Shown here: positions 1 through 9,430 of the stretch, piece after piece
How the letters are laid out: every line of letters starts with the position of its first letter
Numbering within the stretch: the first letter of the stretch is position 1
Assembly (NCBI GenBank): GCA_949361645.1
Contig: OX442423.1
Span: forward strand, 8,278,624-8,342,623
Direction of reading: 5' to 3'
Source of the DNA: Spongilla lacustris
Lineage: Eukaryota > Porifera > Demospongiae > Spongillida > Spongillidae
DNA length: 64,000 nucleotides
The notes under the pieces: generated by a model
What the model was told of the DNA's origin: nothing
Seen by the model: the letters and a program-made list of their open reading frames with translations, nothing else
Database searches by the model: none
Made by a program: the position numbers and the translations under genes

Positions 1-1568
1 TGGAGTGTGTGATGAGCATGCAGGTTATTGTTCAGGGACAAGGGAAAAACGTTTGGACCATGTGTTCATGTTGCTGGTTGGTTTGTTACTAGTATCATAG
101 ATTGAAGAATACTTGGATATGAAACGTGGAGGTAATTAGAAATGATCCACGGAACATGCTTATGAGCGACACAGGAGACGATTATGGACAGTAAGATCCC
201 TGAAACACGGGCCGAAACACATCCTCTTAACGAGTTGCTTACAACTTCAGGTACCATTGGTCCATTGCTTTCAATACATTTTGTTGTGGGTTATGTTTGG
301 CTATTCGAGCTTGTCTACATCACCCAAGAATAAAGGCACATTCAGCTAGAGAGAGATGTTTCAAACAGGCACGTTTGATGGAGTTTCCGCCTATTTGGAA
401 ACCATTTTCTGTGTCATTGGTCTGCAGTCAGATCAATTGCACTTCCAAGCAGTAAACAGGTGTTTGTTCAATCAGCTATTATACACTATAAGTGTGTTCC
501 CTACAATTAACTGCGTAGATGTATCTAGCTACACAAGGAGTACCAAAACATATATCGGTCCAGGGATGGTTTAATGAAAATAACCCACACAACTATAACT
601 GCTATAAGACATTTGTACATAATTCATAATGTTGGTCTACCTTTGACTGTATGCGTTCCACAGAACAACTCTTTAAAAGCAAAATTTGACTTTGTTGCAT
701 GTGTCTAACTCACACACTATGTATCGAAACATGATGTGTTCACCAGGCAGTTGTACCCACATGCTAAAGCCCCTTACAACGGCTATATGTTCATTCCACA
801 GAGGGAATAGCATAATGTTTTGCTTTTAGAAATGAATGGTTGGAAATGTCTCTAATTTGAGATATATGTTCCGAAGAGGCTGAAATGATAGATACGGTAC
901 CTACGTAGAGTGTGCTTAGTGAATTGCATGAACAATAGTTACTAACCTAGAAGTACGAAGAATTAATGCAGAAGATCTCAATTTTGTGTTAAAACAGCAG
1001 TGAAAGTAGGGGAAGAAGCGTAAGCTACAAAAGGGTTAATCGAAACACAGTTAGCTTCAAAGGGTCCACCGCCTACAATTGACAATTCAATGGATCACGT
1101 GATGTGCTTCATATCCAGGTATTCTTCAAACTAGTATTCTGAGGTTGACAATTTCTTGGTATGGTTGTATTATGGTTTCCATGCACCACAAAAGGTTTAG
1201 ACTATACCCACATAACCACAACATCAGTGAAAAAAGGGTGTTCCTAAAAGTGCATGCAACTCAAATGAATATGCGTAAAAGATCAGTACATGTACATGTA
1301 AACTAGTGTTTTACCATATTCATTTGAGTTGCACCCAACATGCTGCCCAGTGTATGGTCATGTGGTTTCATGGGAGGGTTAACATTTGTGCACTGGAGGG
1401 AGGGTAATCTTTATTGATCACATGACGTTTGTACTTAACATTTCCACCTATGATAAGGAAGGTAAGGTGGATAATGCTAGAGGAAACCTATGTCAATTAC
1501 TGTAAGCAGTTGTATGAGCACAAGGTCTTCAGTTGTATAGGAAAGATGACATAGACTAGCCGGGCACC
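1..1568. other. No gene recognised
   Basis: AT-rich sequence with only short, stop-bounded frames and no protein motif or convincing exon. The word ACATGTA recurs here as throughout the window. I see no RNA gene. Confidence 0.5.
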
Positions 1569-1940
1569 TAAGTGTTACCAGAGCACTGCTCTACACCTAG
1601 GTGTTACCAGAGCACTGCTCTACACCTAGGTGTTACCAGAGCACTGCTCTACACCTAGGTGTTACCAGAGCACTGCTCCACACCTGGGTGTTACCAGAGC
1701 ACTGCTCCACACCTAGGTGTTGCCAGAGCACTGCTCCACACCTAGGCATTGCCAGAGCACTGCTCCACACCTGGGTGTTACCAGAGCACTGCTCCACACC
1801 TAGGTGTTGCCAGAGCACTGCTCCACACCTAGGCATTGCCAGAGCACTGCTCCACACCTAGGTGTTACCAGAGCACTGCTCCACACCTGGTGTTACCAGA
1901 GCACTGCTCCACACCTGGTGTTACCATAGCACTGCTCCAT
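1569..1940. repeat. 29-bp minisatellite, about 13 copies
   Basis: Head-to-tail copies of a 29-base unit built around ACCAGAGCACTGCTC followed by CACACCTAG. Copies differ by single substitutions (TACAC/CACAC, GTGTT/GCATT), and the last two have lost a base. The array is open in frames on both strands because of its composition; I do not regard it as coding. Confidence 0.9.
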
Positions 1941-2068
1941 TGATTTAGTATGCCCACAATATAACTGCAAGTTACAATGGCCACCTGCCAAGACCACACC
2001 TACATGTGTATACAGAAGCTAGGATATAACAATGGCTCCAAAGGACAATAATAACCGACTTGGCTTAC

Positions 2069-2206
2069 CTCTGGATCCACTTGTACTCCACTGGAGTGTG
2101 GGTCTGCATACTCCTTCTCTATCACCTTGGCATACAGTGGGTCCAGGGCATGAGGTCCAATTACACTGTAGTGTGAAGGTATTTGCTCCACCTCTGGTGG
2201 GCGTGC
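2069..2206 (-). CDS. Cytoplasmic-tail exon, receptor A locus (last recognised)
   Basis: A 138-bp exon, phase 0 at both ends. It is preceded on the minus strand by the acceptor TGATGCAG and followed by the donor GTAAGCC. It encodes a Pro/Glu-rich 46-residue segment beginning ARPPEVEQIP and containing SHYSVI, which fits the ITIM consensus S/I/V/L-x-Y-x-x-I/V/L. A second tyrosine lies in PLYAKV and a third in KEYADP. A paralogous exon lies at 53599-53735. The family of ARPPEVEL-type exons indicates a repeated signalling tail. Which transmembrane exon it joins is unresolved, because the recognised TM exon ends in phase 1 while this begins in phase 0. A linking exon may be missing from my model. 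Confidence 0.6.
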
Positions 2207-2415
2207 CTGCATCAGAAGTGGACATATAAGAACAGTGCATACATGTAGTCCATATATATATAGGGCACTATTAATAAAATGATACAATGTAGTGTGCTTG
2301 TGTGTGTGTGATATGTGTGGGTGATACCTTACAAATACTGTGTTATGGTTGTGGTACTACACTCTGTACTACATGTCTCTTTCACAAGAACACATACCTA
2401 CTGTACACCACTCAC

Positions 2416-2556
2416 CGCATAGAGACTTTCTTCTACAGGGATATTTCCTGATGGTTCTGGGGCAGTAGAAGCTGTGCTTTCAGTAATAACTGTTGCAGGA
2501 GGTCCAGTGACACTGTACTCTGAAGGTGGCATTAGCTCAACCGTTGATTGACGTGC
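2416..2556 (-). CDS. Cytoplasmic-tail exon, receptor A locus
   Basis: A 141-bp phase-0 exon between the acceptor TGATGCAG and the donor GTGAGT. It encodes 47 residues starting ARQSTVELMPP, with SEYSVTGP in the middle and EESLYA at the end. If the donor is not used, translation continues VSGVQ and stops. The same donor and stop are conserved in the paralogous exon 52800-52955, so an alternative terminal exon is possible. Tyrosines in SEYS and SLYA are plausible phosphorylation or SH2-docking sites. That is inference from spacing only. Confidence 0.6.
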
Positions 2557-2729
2557 CTGCATCAGAAGTGGACATATAAGAACAGGTAAGAATAGTGCAA
2601 GCAGTGCAGCCACATCTCCATGTGTACCTAGCAAGGACAAAAGAAGGCAAGGTATGGTACACATGTAGGTGTGGATCACCTACATAGACACCTGTATTTG
2701 CATGCATATATTATATAACTATTGTATGA

Positions 2730-2779
2730 GGATCGTACTCTGAAGGTATAGGTATTAGCTCCATCTCTGGTGGGCGTGC
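2730..2779 (-). pseudogene. Third tail-exon copy, probably decayed
   Basis: After the acceptor CTGATACAG comes a third copy of the tail exon start, ARPPEMELIPIPSEYD. The homology then ends and I see no good donor, only runs such as GAGTACGATCC. It is either a truncated duplicate or an exon with a non-obvious donor. Confidence 0.4.
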
Positions 2780-2827
2780 CTGTATCAGAAGTGGACATAC
2801 ACATGAATTCCATTTCATAGGAAACTG

Positions 2828-2828
<1 letters not shown>

Positions 2829-2890
<62 letters not shown>
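2829..2890. repeat. (TG)n microsatellite
   Basis: About 62 bp of uninterrupted TG dinucleotides between tail-exon copies of the receptor A locus. Confidence 0.97.
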
Positions 2891-2892
<2 letters not shown>

Positions 2893-2972
2893 CCTTTAGT
2901 GGAAGATTACCCCTGTACCTTACAAGGTCAAAAGAAGGCAAGGTATATGGGTGTGGATCAGTTCTATAGACG

Positions 2973-3604
2973 CAGGGAATAATTTACTTTTTAAAAATTG
3001 CATAGCAATTTTGCTCTGCAAAATCGAAATTGATTAGCAGCGTGGTTCAGTTGCATCGCAATTCATTCCCGCTCATTTGAACACAAAGCAGAGCTATCCC
3101 ACGGACACGCCCGCGTGCATTTGGATAGCTTTCAGGCGAACGAGTCAAACGACTACTTCCCCCCCCCCCCCCCGTCTATAAAAAACGAGGTCACCATCAC
3201 ATTAAAAAGTTTTAATATTTGTAGATTTTGTCCACCCGTATTGGCACTGTAGCGTACGCGTTCTGGCATATTCATGTGCAGTACGTACATGTACCACGTA
3301 CGTTTGCGCGTAAACATACGTAATTATTTGGTAACTTGATCATTCTATTCATATAAAATTCAACAACCCCATTAAGTGTCGCGATCGCGATGTCACGTGG
3401 GTGTGGCTGATGACAGCTTTCTGATTGGAATTATTTTGTACCATAAATGCACTCTCTTTGCGTAGTATTTACACTGAGCAACACGTGCCTGCAAACGCGG
3501 ATTAGATTGCATCGCAGTTTTCTGCGACCATGTTTGAAGTTGTTTCGCATCTTATAAAAACTGCTTCGCAAAATGCGATGCGAATCCGGTTAAATTATTC
3601 CCTG
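2973..3604. mobile_element. MITE-like element with perfect 14-bp TIRs and 5-bp target duplication
   Basis: The 632-bp segment begins CAGGGAATAATTTA and ends with its exact reverse complement TAAATTATTCCCTG. AGACG sits directly outside both ends, as expected of a 5-bp target-site duplication. Inside are a poly-C run near 3160 and subterminal sequences rich in TGCGATGCG-like words. There is no transposase frame, so it is non-autonomous. It lies between the TM exon and the tail exons of receptor A. The superfamily is not assigned. Confidence 0.75.
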
Positions 3605-3763
3605 AGACGTCTCTGTACTTGAATGTATATGTAGCCATGACTACCTAATGCTAACTTACTGTATAGATAATTTGCTCCTCAGATGTCACATGTTCTCCAG
3701 CTTTGGCCACACCTTGTATGATGTAATCATTCATCTGTACATGTCTGATGTGTGGTCCACCCA

Positions 3764-6131
3764 TCACTTACATCCCTTCCCTCTAAGTACCATGGCAACA
3801 GTAGCACTGATGGTGATGATGATGGTTAGAGCTATGATGGGAACAACCACGCCCACAGCAATGGCTGCCTGATCTGGGGATGGGGAGGAGGATATGATAA
3901 GAGGACATCATTGACATCATATCCATACCTGTACTGGAGGGCCTGGAGGTGGGAGGGGCAGTGGAGGGAGGGGCAGTGGCTGTGGTGAGGGAGGCAGTGG
4001 GTCCTGTGAATAAGTCAATCCATTCAGTATGCACAATTCAATTGGCTAACATGTAATGAGGTTTCATACATGTTATTAATGCTAACCATATATGGTAGTG
4101 CAGTTCTCAGGACCCACAGCTCCATCTCCATTTATGGATGCCACAAAGATGGTGTAACTGGTAGCAGGGACATAGACTTGTTGGACATAGAGACATGGTG
4201 AGGTGGTACAGGTAGTAGTGGTAGGACCAACAGAGGCACCATTGCCAACAACCCTCACTTTGTACATGGTCACACTGCCCCCCTGGAGGAGACCAAAGGT
4301 TCATTCACCAGGGGCAACAGGACACACCCCCTACCACAGGTGTCCATGTGATCTCAAGATGGCGGAGGGTCTTGTTAGCATACATGACAAAGACAACATT
4401 GATGGAGGTGCTGTTTGGAGGGTCTGCCACTGTGAGGGGTGGAAGATGTGGGTACATTGAAGGTGTGGGGACATTGAAGGTGTGGTCAATGTAGATGTGT
4501 CAAAACATGCAGACAATACAATTATATATACATGTACAAAGGTGTGCCATGGCCTGAGAACTCACAACATGGAATGTACTACATGTAGTTACATGTCTAG
4601 ACGATACAGTCCACTTACAGGTCAGCTTTGACAGTGATGTCACATTGCTGGTCCCAGCACAGTTGATGGCCACCACAGAGACAGTGTAGAGTGTGTCACT
4701 GGTCAGTCCAGTGAAGGTGTGGGTGTACAGTGATGATCCATTATCAGGTATGACCACAGGACTACTGCTGTCATTGATACTGACATTGTACAAGGTAGGA
4801 ACACCACCAGTAGTGGGAGGGGCCCAGGCCACTGTTAGCTGGTCCACAGATGGACTATTTAGTGTTATCTTCCCAACAGCACCAGGGGAGGCTGGGAGGG
4901 GGAGGAGGGAGGGAAGGGGGAGGGCATCAATGCAAACATGGGTGTACAGTGATGATCCATTACCAGATACTACTGCAGGAGGATATTTGAAGGAGGGGGG
5001 AGGAGTCCCCTTGCGATTGACGGGATACGGGGGGAGGGGGTTAGTGATATTTAGGGCTCTGGGAAGGAGTTGTGGGAAGAAGGGTACCATGGGGGCACCT
5101 ATAACCACCCCCTGTGCCCCCAAAGGTACCATGGGGTATTAGCTGGTACATACATATATGGCCACCACAAATTAGTGACATTTGACTTAATAACTTCAGT
5201 ACTGAGCATTATGTAGACCATCACCATACTCACTTCATATAGTCACTTCAATTTGGGTTTAAGTGAATTTTTAAAAATAAAAACTTCACACAAACAAGTC
5301 TAGATTTAAATATATGTAGTAGATATTAGTTCAGTGCACATGTAGCTTAGTATTTAGTTTTCTGTATATTGTGTATATCTTCAGTTCCTCATATGTAAGT
5401 GTATTTGTGTTAATGTGGTTAAAGATTTAAGTAATAATTACATTCTCCTTGATGTGGTTTTATAAGTGTTAATTTCACAGAACTATTTTTATCAAAGTGT
5501 AAGTGTTTAATTGTCTTAATATTATTGTGCAATAGCCATCCTCTCCAGATGCTTTGTCCCTGACTATTAGCAATAGTAGGGTGCATTTATTTGTCTTATT
5601 ATTGTGCAATTATATTTATGTTTATATGTTCTTGACATAATGAAACATGCATAAGTATGCATGTAGCTATATTAATGGGATTGTGACCTACATGTTAGAA
5701 CTAGCCTAGCACACCTTTCAATCAGTTCATGTGCACACGTCACACAGTTAACCTACCCAATATGAAGATCATCACACTTCCAATCATTGAGTTGGACCCC
5801 ACATCAAAACAACTAGCTTGTGTTCCATTAATATTTGAAGTTGCAGTGATGTTGAGGGCGGAGCTCTGACATGGACTGCTACTATTCAATGGTGGCTGGT
5901 TAGCTGCTTGAAAGGAGGGGCCACAGGAACCACTGGATGCACCACAGTTGCTTCCACCAAGTTGAGCCAATATAAAATTATTATTAGTGCAATACACAGC
6001 ATTATTGGGACCAGTGAAGCTCCATCGTGTAAATGATGTAGTGGAAGGGACAATGCACCTGCATGAAGCAACAGTCCCGGGACAGAGAGGTGTGGAGAGC
6101 GAGGCATCATATGAGAAGGTCTGGGCACCAG
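3764..6131 (-). CDS. Receptor A: Ig-FN3-FN3-stem-TM surface protein (5' end not resolved)
   Basis: Six exons are supported by GT-AG sites and continuous phase: Ig 5757-6131, FN3 4619-4891, second FN3 split over 4335-4429 and 4087-4282 by a 52-bp intron, Ser/Thr/Pro stem 3929-4003, TM 3772-3873. The Ig module has cysteines in ASCRC and ASCFD with an intervening TRW. FN3-1 carries LTVAWAPP and DTLYTVSVVAINCAG. FN3-2 carries LEITWTP and SYTIFVASING. The TM exon reads DQAAIAVGVVVPIIALTIII. Reading through the TM-exon donor gives a stop at 3764 and a tiny basic tail (RGKGCK), like receptor C. Splicing at that GTAAGT would instead lead to a tail. From the Ig exon the protein is about 374 residues. 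The module borders are phase 1, typical of shuffled extracellular domains. Receptor B is the close paralogue. The ligand is unknown; adhesion or self-recognition is only a guess. A signal-peptide exon is missing or very short (see 6883-6916). Confidence 0.75.
4937..4985 (-). pseudogene. Partial FN3 exon duplicate inside an intron of receptor A
   Basis: About 45 bp repeat the part of the FN3-1 exon that reads DNGSSLYTH (compare 4719-4770). The copy is placed in the intron just upstream, without splice sites of its own. It is a small local duplication. Confidence 0.55.
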
Positions 6132-6769
6132 CTGAAATATAAATATCAAAGCATTTCTCATACTTTCAGCCACATGTGGGACAAATTATCAAACTGCCAG
6201 GAAATAACACTTGTACTTCATAACCAAATCCTTATCCTACATGTGCATGTATTGTAACAATTACATGACGGTATTTGATAATAATTTGGACAGTCTGATT
6301 CTGATCCCATACAATTAGGATTTTCTGTGACATCAATACCATCTACGAAATGACTCCTATGCCCAAGTTATAAGTAGTCAAACAAGATTTCATTCCAGGA
6401 CAACAGGATTGAAATAAATGGTTAAAAGTATTTTATAATTCTGTGCTTTTTCAACAGTCATACTTTCATACAGGTCAATGCATCTTCACAGAAACAATTT
6501 GCTTAAAGAGCGGGACACTATTTTGTTTTGTTAACTGTTCATATGCTTTTTGGCATATTAAGGTGCAAAATGTGTGTGAATGGTTTATATTCAATGCTAA
6601 GTGAAGAGCACAATATCAGTATTCAAGTAGAATAATGTGTACCAATTTGCATTTACATAAAAAAGAACAATAAAAGTATTTGCCTAAAAAGAATAGTTCT
6701 GTAGAAGAAACATACGAACATCCATATGTACACAGATATACACACACATGTATGTGTGCAGCACACATA

Positions 6770-6772
<3 letters not shown>

Positions 6773-6860
<88 letters not shown>
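6773..6860. repeat. (CA)n microsatellite
   Basis: About 88 bp of CA dinucleotides between the Ig exon of receptor A and the short upstream exon. A much shorter CA-rich tract sits at the same place in the B paralogue (56385-56417). Confidence 0.97.
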
Positions 6861-6864
<4 letters not shown>

Positions 6865-6882
6865 TGGAAACAATTTGCTTAC

Positions 6883-6916
6883 CTTGGCGGTGGTGGGTGA
6901 GCAATAACATGATTAC
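6883..6916 (-). CDS. Short exon upstream of receptor A Ig exon
   Basis: A 34-bp exon between the acceptor TTTTGCAG and the donor GTAAGC. It reads VIMLLLTHHRQ and leaves one G, in phase with the Ig exon at 6131 (giving A-G-A-Q). The paralogue at 56435-56468 is conserved in sequence, length and phase. A start at the internal ATG (6910) would give only nine residues before the Ig domain, too short for a normal signal peptide. The exon may therefore be an internal one following the tail exon at 7017-7087, whose phase also fits, or part of an incompletely seen leader. Confidence 0.5.
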
Positions 6917-7016
6917 CTGCAAAAGAACACTACATATAGTTATCTGCTACCACACTACTTCCCTCATGTACATGTATACATGCTAACCATTAGATGCACA
7001 TTACCCTAACACCTAC

Positions 7017-7307
7017 CACAAATATACTTTGGTCCAGTGGGAGAGCTCCAGAGGGTCCTGCTGTGTACCCTCGGACCACAGTAGGAGCTAATGTTTTAAA
7101 GATGTTTGCTGTTATGTTATCAGCATTTTTTCACAAGGAGACAACATACACATGCACGTTCTGTGGCATGAGAAGCACAAGGAGGACATCAGACACTTTA
7201 TCCAGACTTACATATTTTCCTTCTAAGTACCATGACAACACTGATGGTGATGATGATGGTTAGAGCAATGATGGGAACAACCATGCCCACAGCAATGGCT
7301 GCCTGAT
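7017..7307 (-). pseudogene. Receptor A' remnant: TM exon plus tail exon
   Basis: The TM exon 7212-7307 (DQAAIAVGMVVPIIALTII, ending RRKI before GTAAGT) and the tail exon 7017-7087 (STVVRGYTAGPSG to QSIFV before GTAGGT) are in compatible phase (1 to 1). Both resemble the 3' part of receptors A to C. A degraded stem-like Pro/Thr stretch lies at 7320-7400, and I find no Ig or FN3 exons further upstream. This is either the surviving 3' end of a deleted receptor gene or extra exons feeding into receptor A. An equivalent remnant lies upstream of receptor B. Confidence 0.55.
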
Positions 7308-7319
7308 CTGGGGATGGGG

Positions 7320-8580
7320 AGTAGGATAGATATTATCTGCTAGAGTACCCAGTGAGAGGGGCAGAGGGAGGGCAGTGTAGGGTGGCTGTTAGATCCTGGG
7401 AATATGTGCAGTCATTTAAGCTTGTAGTTAACACTTGAGGATCACTTAGTACATGAGAACTGGATCAGACACAGGTATGACTAAGCACAACTTGAATCAG
7501 TTATTATCACAGTGCTGTCTAACGTTTGATCAACTGCAGCTAACATGCAAGAAATGCTCAAGTAGTTGGTTAGAAAGCATATACAACTGTACAAATGTTT
7601 TGCAGTATTCCCCTGGTGAGGTCAACAGACACCTCTGTGCCTCTGCTAGTGGAGATGTTGTACACCAGAGGAACAGAGGGATCAGTACTACAGAACTCCA
7701 CACCAATGGTTGAATTGGTCGGAAGCATATACGTTTGTCAGTACGCGGCTGTACAAAATTATTAACGGTATTCAGTGTCGCCATGCACCTTAATTATGTG
7801 CACTCGCGCTAGCACTACACTATTATCTATGACGCTAGGCTTTTGCCACCTGTACTACATGCAACCAATAATGTTTCATTTTATAAGTTAAGTGCATGCA
7901 AGTCTAACAGAATTAATCATCGTCATGATGTATCTCTCCACTAACAAGGGGACGTACGTCGACGGCCAGAAAGCCATCCCCGCACCCCCCTTGAGCATGC
8001 GCAACATGGGTCCGCCATAGCAGAGATGATACATATACCATATAGGCCTACTTATGGCCATAGCGTTAAAACGTTGCGAACAACGTCACAACGAAAGAGC
8101 TCCTATATCCAAAAATGGTCATACCCATCTAGTGATACTTTATCATTCTTACCAACGTAAACGTTTTGCCAGCGTATAACATGCGAGGCAAGACTTAAAA
8201 AAAAAAAAAATCAACTGGGTAATCCTGAAGATCACCAGTATACTAAAACTTGCTTTCGCTCTGTAATATGAGTTTAATATTGTAGGGCCTACATATAGGC
8301 CTAGGCTTACCCGCTTTATGTTATTTTTTCCGTCGTACACGGCAATTCGCAACCAGCCAGAAAAGTACACCCGTTAAGAGATAGACACAACATGTCACAA
8401 TTGATGCAATGCCACACCGCACTCACAACGGTAGATTTTCTTCCTTACCACGCGCTCGCGGTCACGTTGGGAGTTGGCTTAGATCATAGATATTAGAGTC
8501 TTAGATATTAATTGTTTATTTAGTCCCTGGAGCTGTGTACATATCAATAGAGTGCATGTACGTACTTGTATATAGTTATA
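7320..8580. other. No confident gene
   Basis: Contains a possible decayed receptor exon on the minus strand (about 7612-7712, reading IGVEFCSTDPSVPLVYNIST) without clear splice sites. Around 8100-8200 there is sequence resembling 57280-57345 (AAAAATGGTCAT and TATCATTCTTACCAA), which suggests that the duplication carrying receptors A and B extends this far. Confidence 0.35.
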
Positions 8581-8589
8581 ACTACATGC

Positions 8590-9430
8590 ATGTGTACAGA
8601 GATATATCGAAGTGGCAAAATGTACCTGACGTCCCGATCTAGTAATATAGTGGCCGCAGGGAGGGGGGTGATGATGGGGTGCATAGCAGTTGTTGGGGTT
8701 GAGGTGGGATGATGAAGATGGTCTTGCATTGAAGGCAGTCGATGCTTCTTGGCATTGGATTATGTAACTGGGTGTAGGCTTGAGGCTATCCACTGAAATT
8801 GACTCCCTCCGCCAGTTGAATGAGACGTTGTAGTGGCGTGCAGTGAGCATATACAAATTGGGATTGCTTCAGGGAACCTATGAGTGTGTAGTTCTGAGTA
8901 ATGGTTAATTGAATGGGAATTGCGGCTTAGACTGAAAAATTCCCTGGGTTGTAACTAGAGGTGCCCCAGTACACAAACTACACTGAAAAAAATTCGAAAT
9001 CCTCTTTTGGTGTTGTCTGGATTCACAACAGTACCCATAGCAGAACTTTCCACAGTCCAGTGAGCGGAGGCGGTGAAACCTTTCCCCCAAACCACTGGAC
9101 TGTGCATGGTTGGCTTTAGTGTGATTAAGTTCAGTTCCTAACAACTGGGCAATGGATGTCAACAATTGTGAAGTGATTGAGATTCCCTTGCTTGCATGAT
9201 GCCATAATCACTGGAACACCAAAATGTGCGATCCAGTGATATATGAGTGCTTCGATACAGCTGGCGCTGGTGATATCAGGGGGGGAATGGCTTCTGGCCA
9301 GTGGGAGAAACTATCCACCAGGTAGGTTCACGAATCCATTGGAAGGGTTCCACAAATTTCTTCATAAACAGGGTCAAAACGATGGCGAGGTCTTCACCAC
9401 CATTCCAAAAAAATTTGAATTATCTCACCC
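8590..9430 (-). pseudogene. Decayed Ty3/Gypsy-type integrase and pol C-terminus
   Basis: Minus-strand fragments in shifting frames match the order of a Gypsy pol 3' end. FSHWPEAIP and EALIYHWIAHFGVP (integrase core; the expected SDRG is corrupted) are followed by TSIAQLLGTELNHTKANHAQ and SGLGERFHR (the core with its Glu). A tail then reads ESISVDSLKPTPS to YITRSGRQVHFAT. Frameshifts separate the pieces, so no intact enzyme remains. I see no LTRs, protease or reverse transcriptase nearby. The element type is established from these motifs; its age is unknown. Confidence 0.75.

Noticed and set aside
1569..1940. CRISPR-like array of 29-bp repeats
   Set aside because: Repeats are directly adjacent with no unique spacers, in an animal-type genome; this is a minisatellite.
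7530..7784. Signal-peptide-like frame (LVWSSVVLIPLFLWC) on the minus strand
   Set aside because: A different frame of the same bases reads a more receptor-like segment (VPLVYNIST), and no donor links the hydrophobic stretch to a downstream exon.
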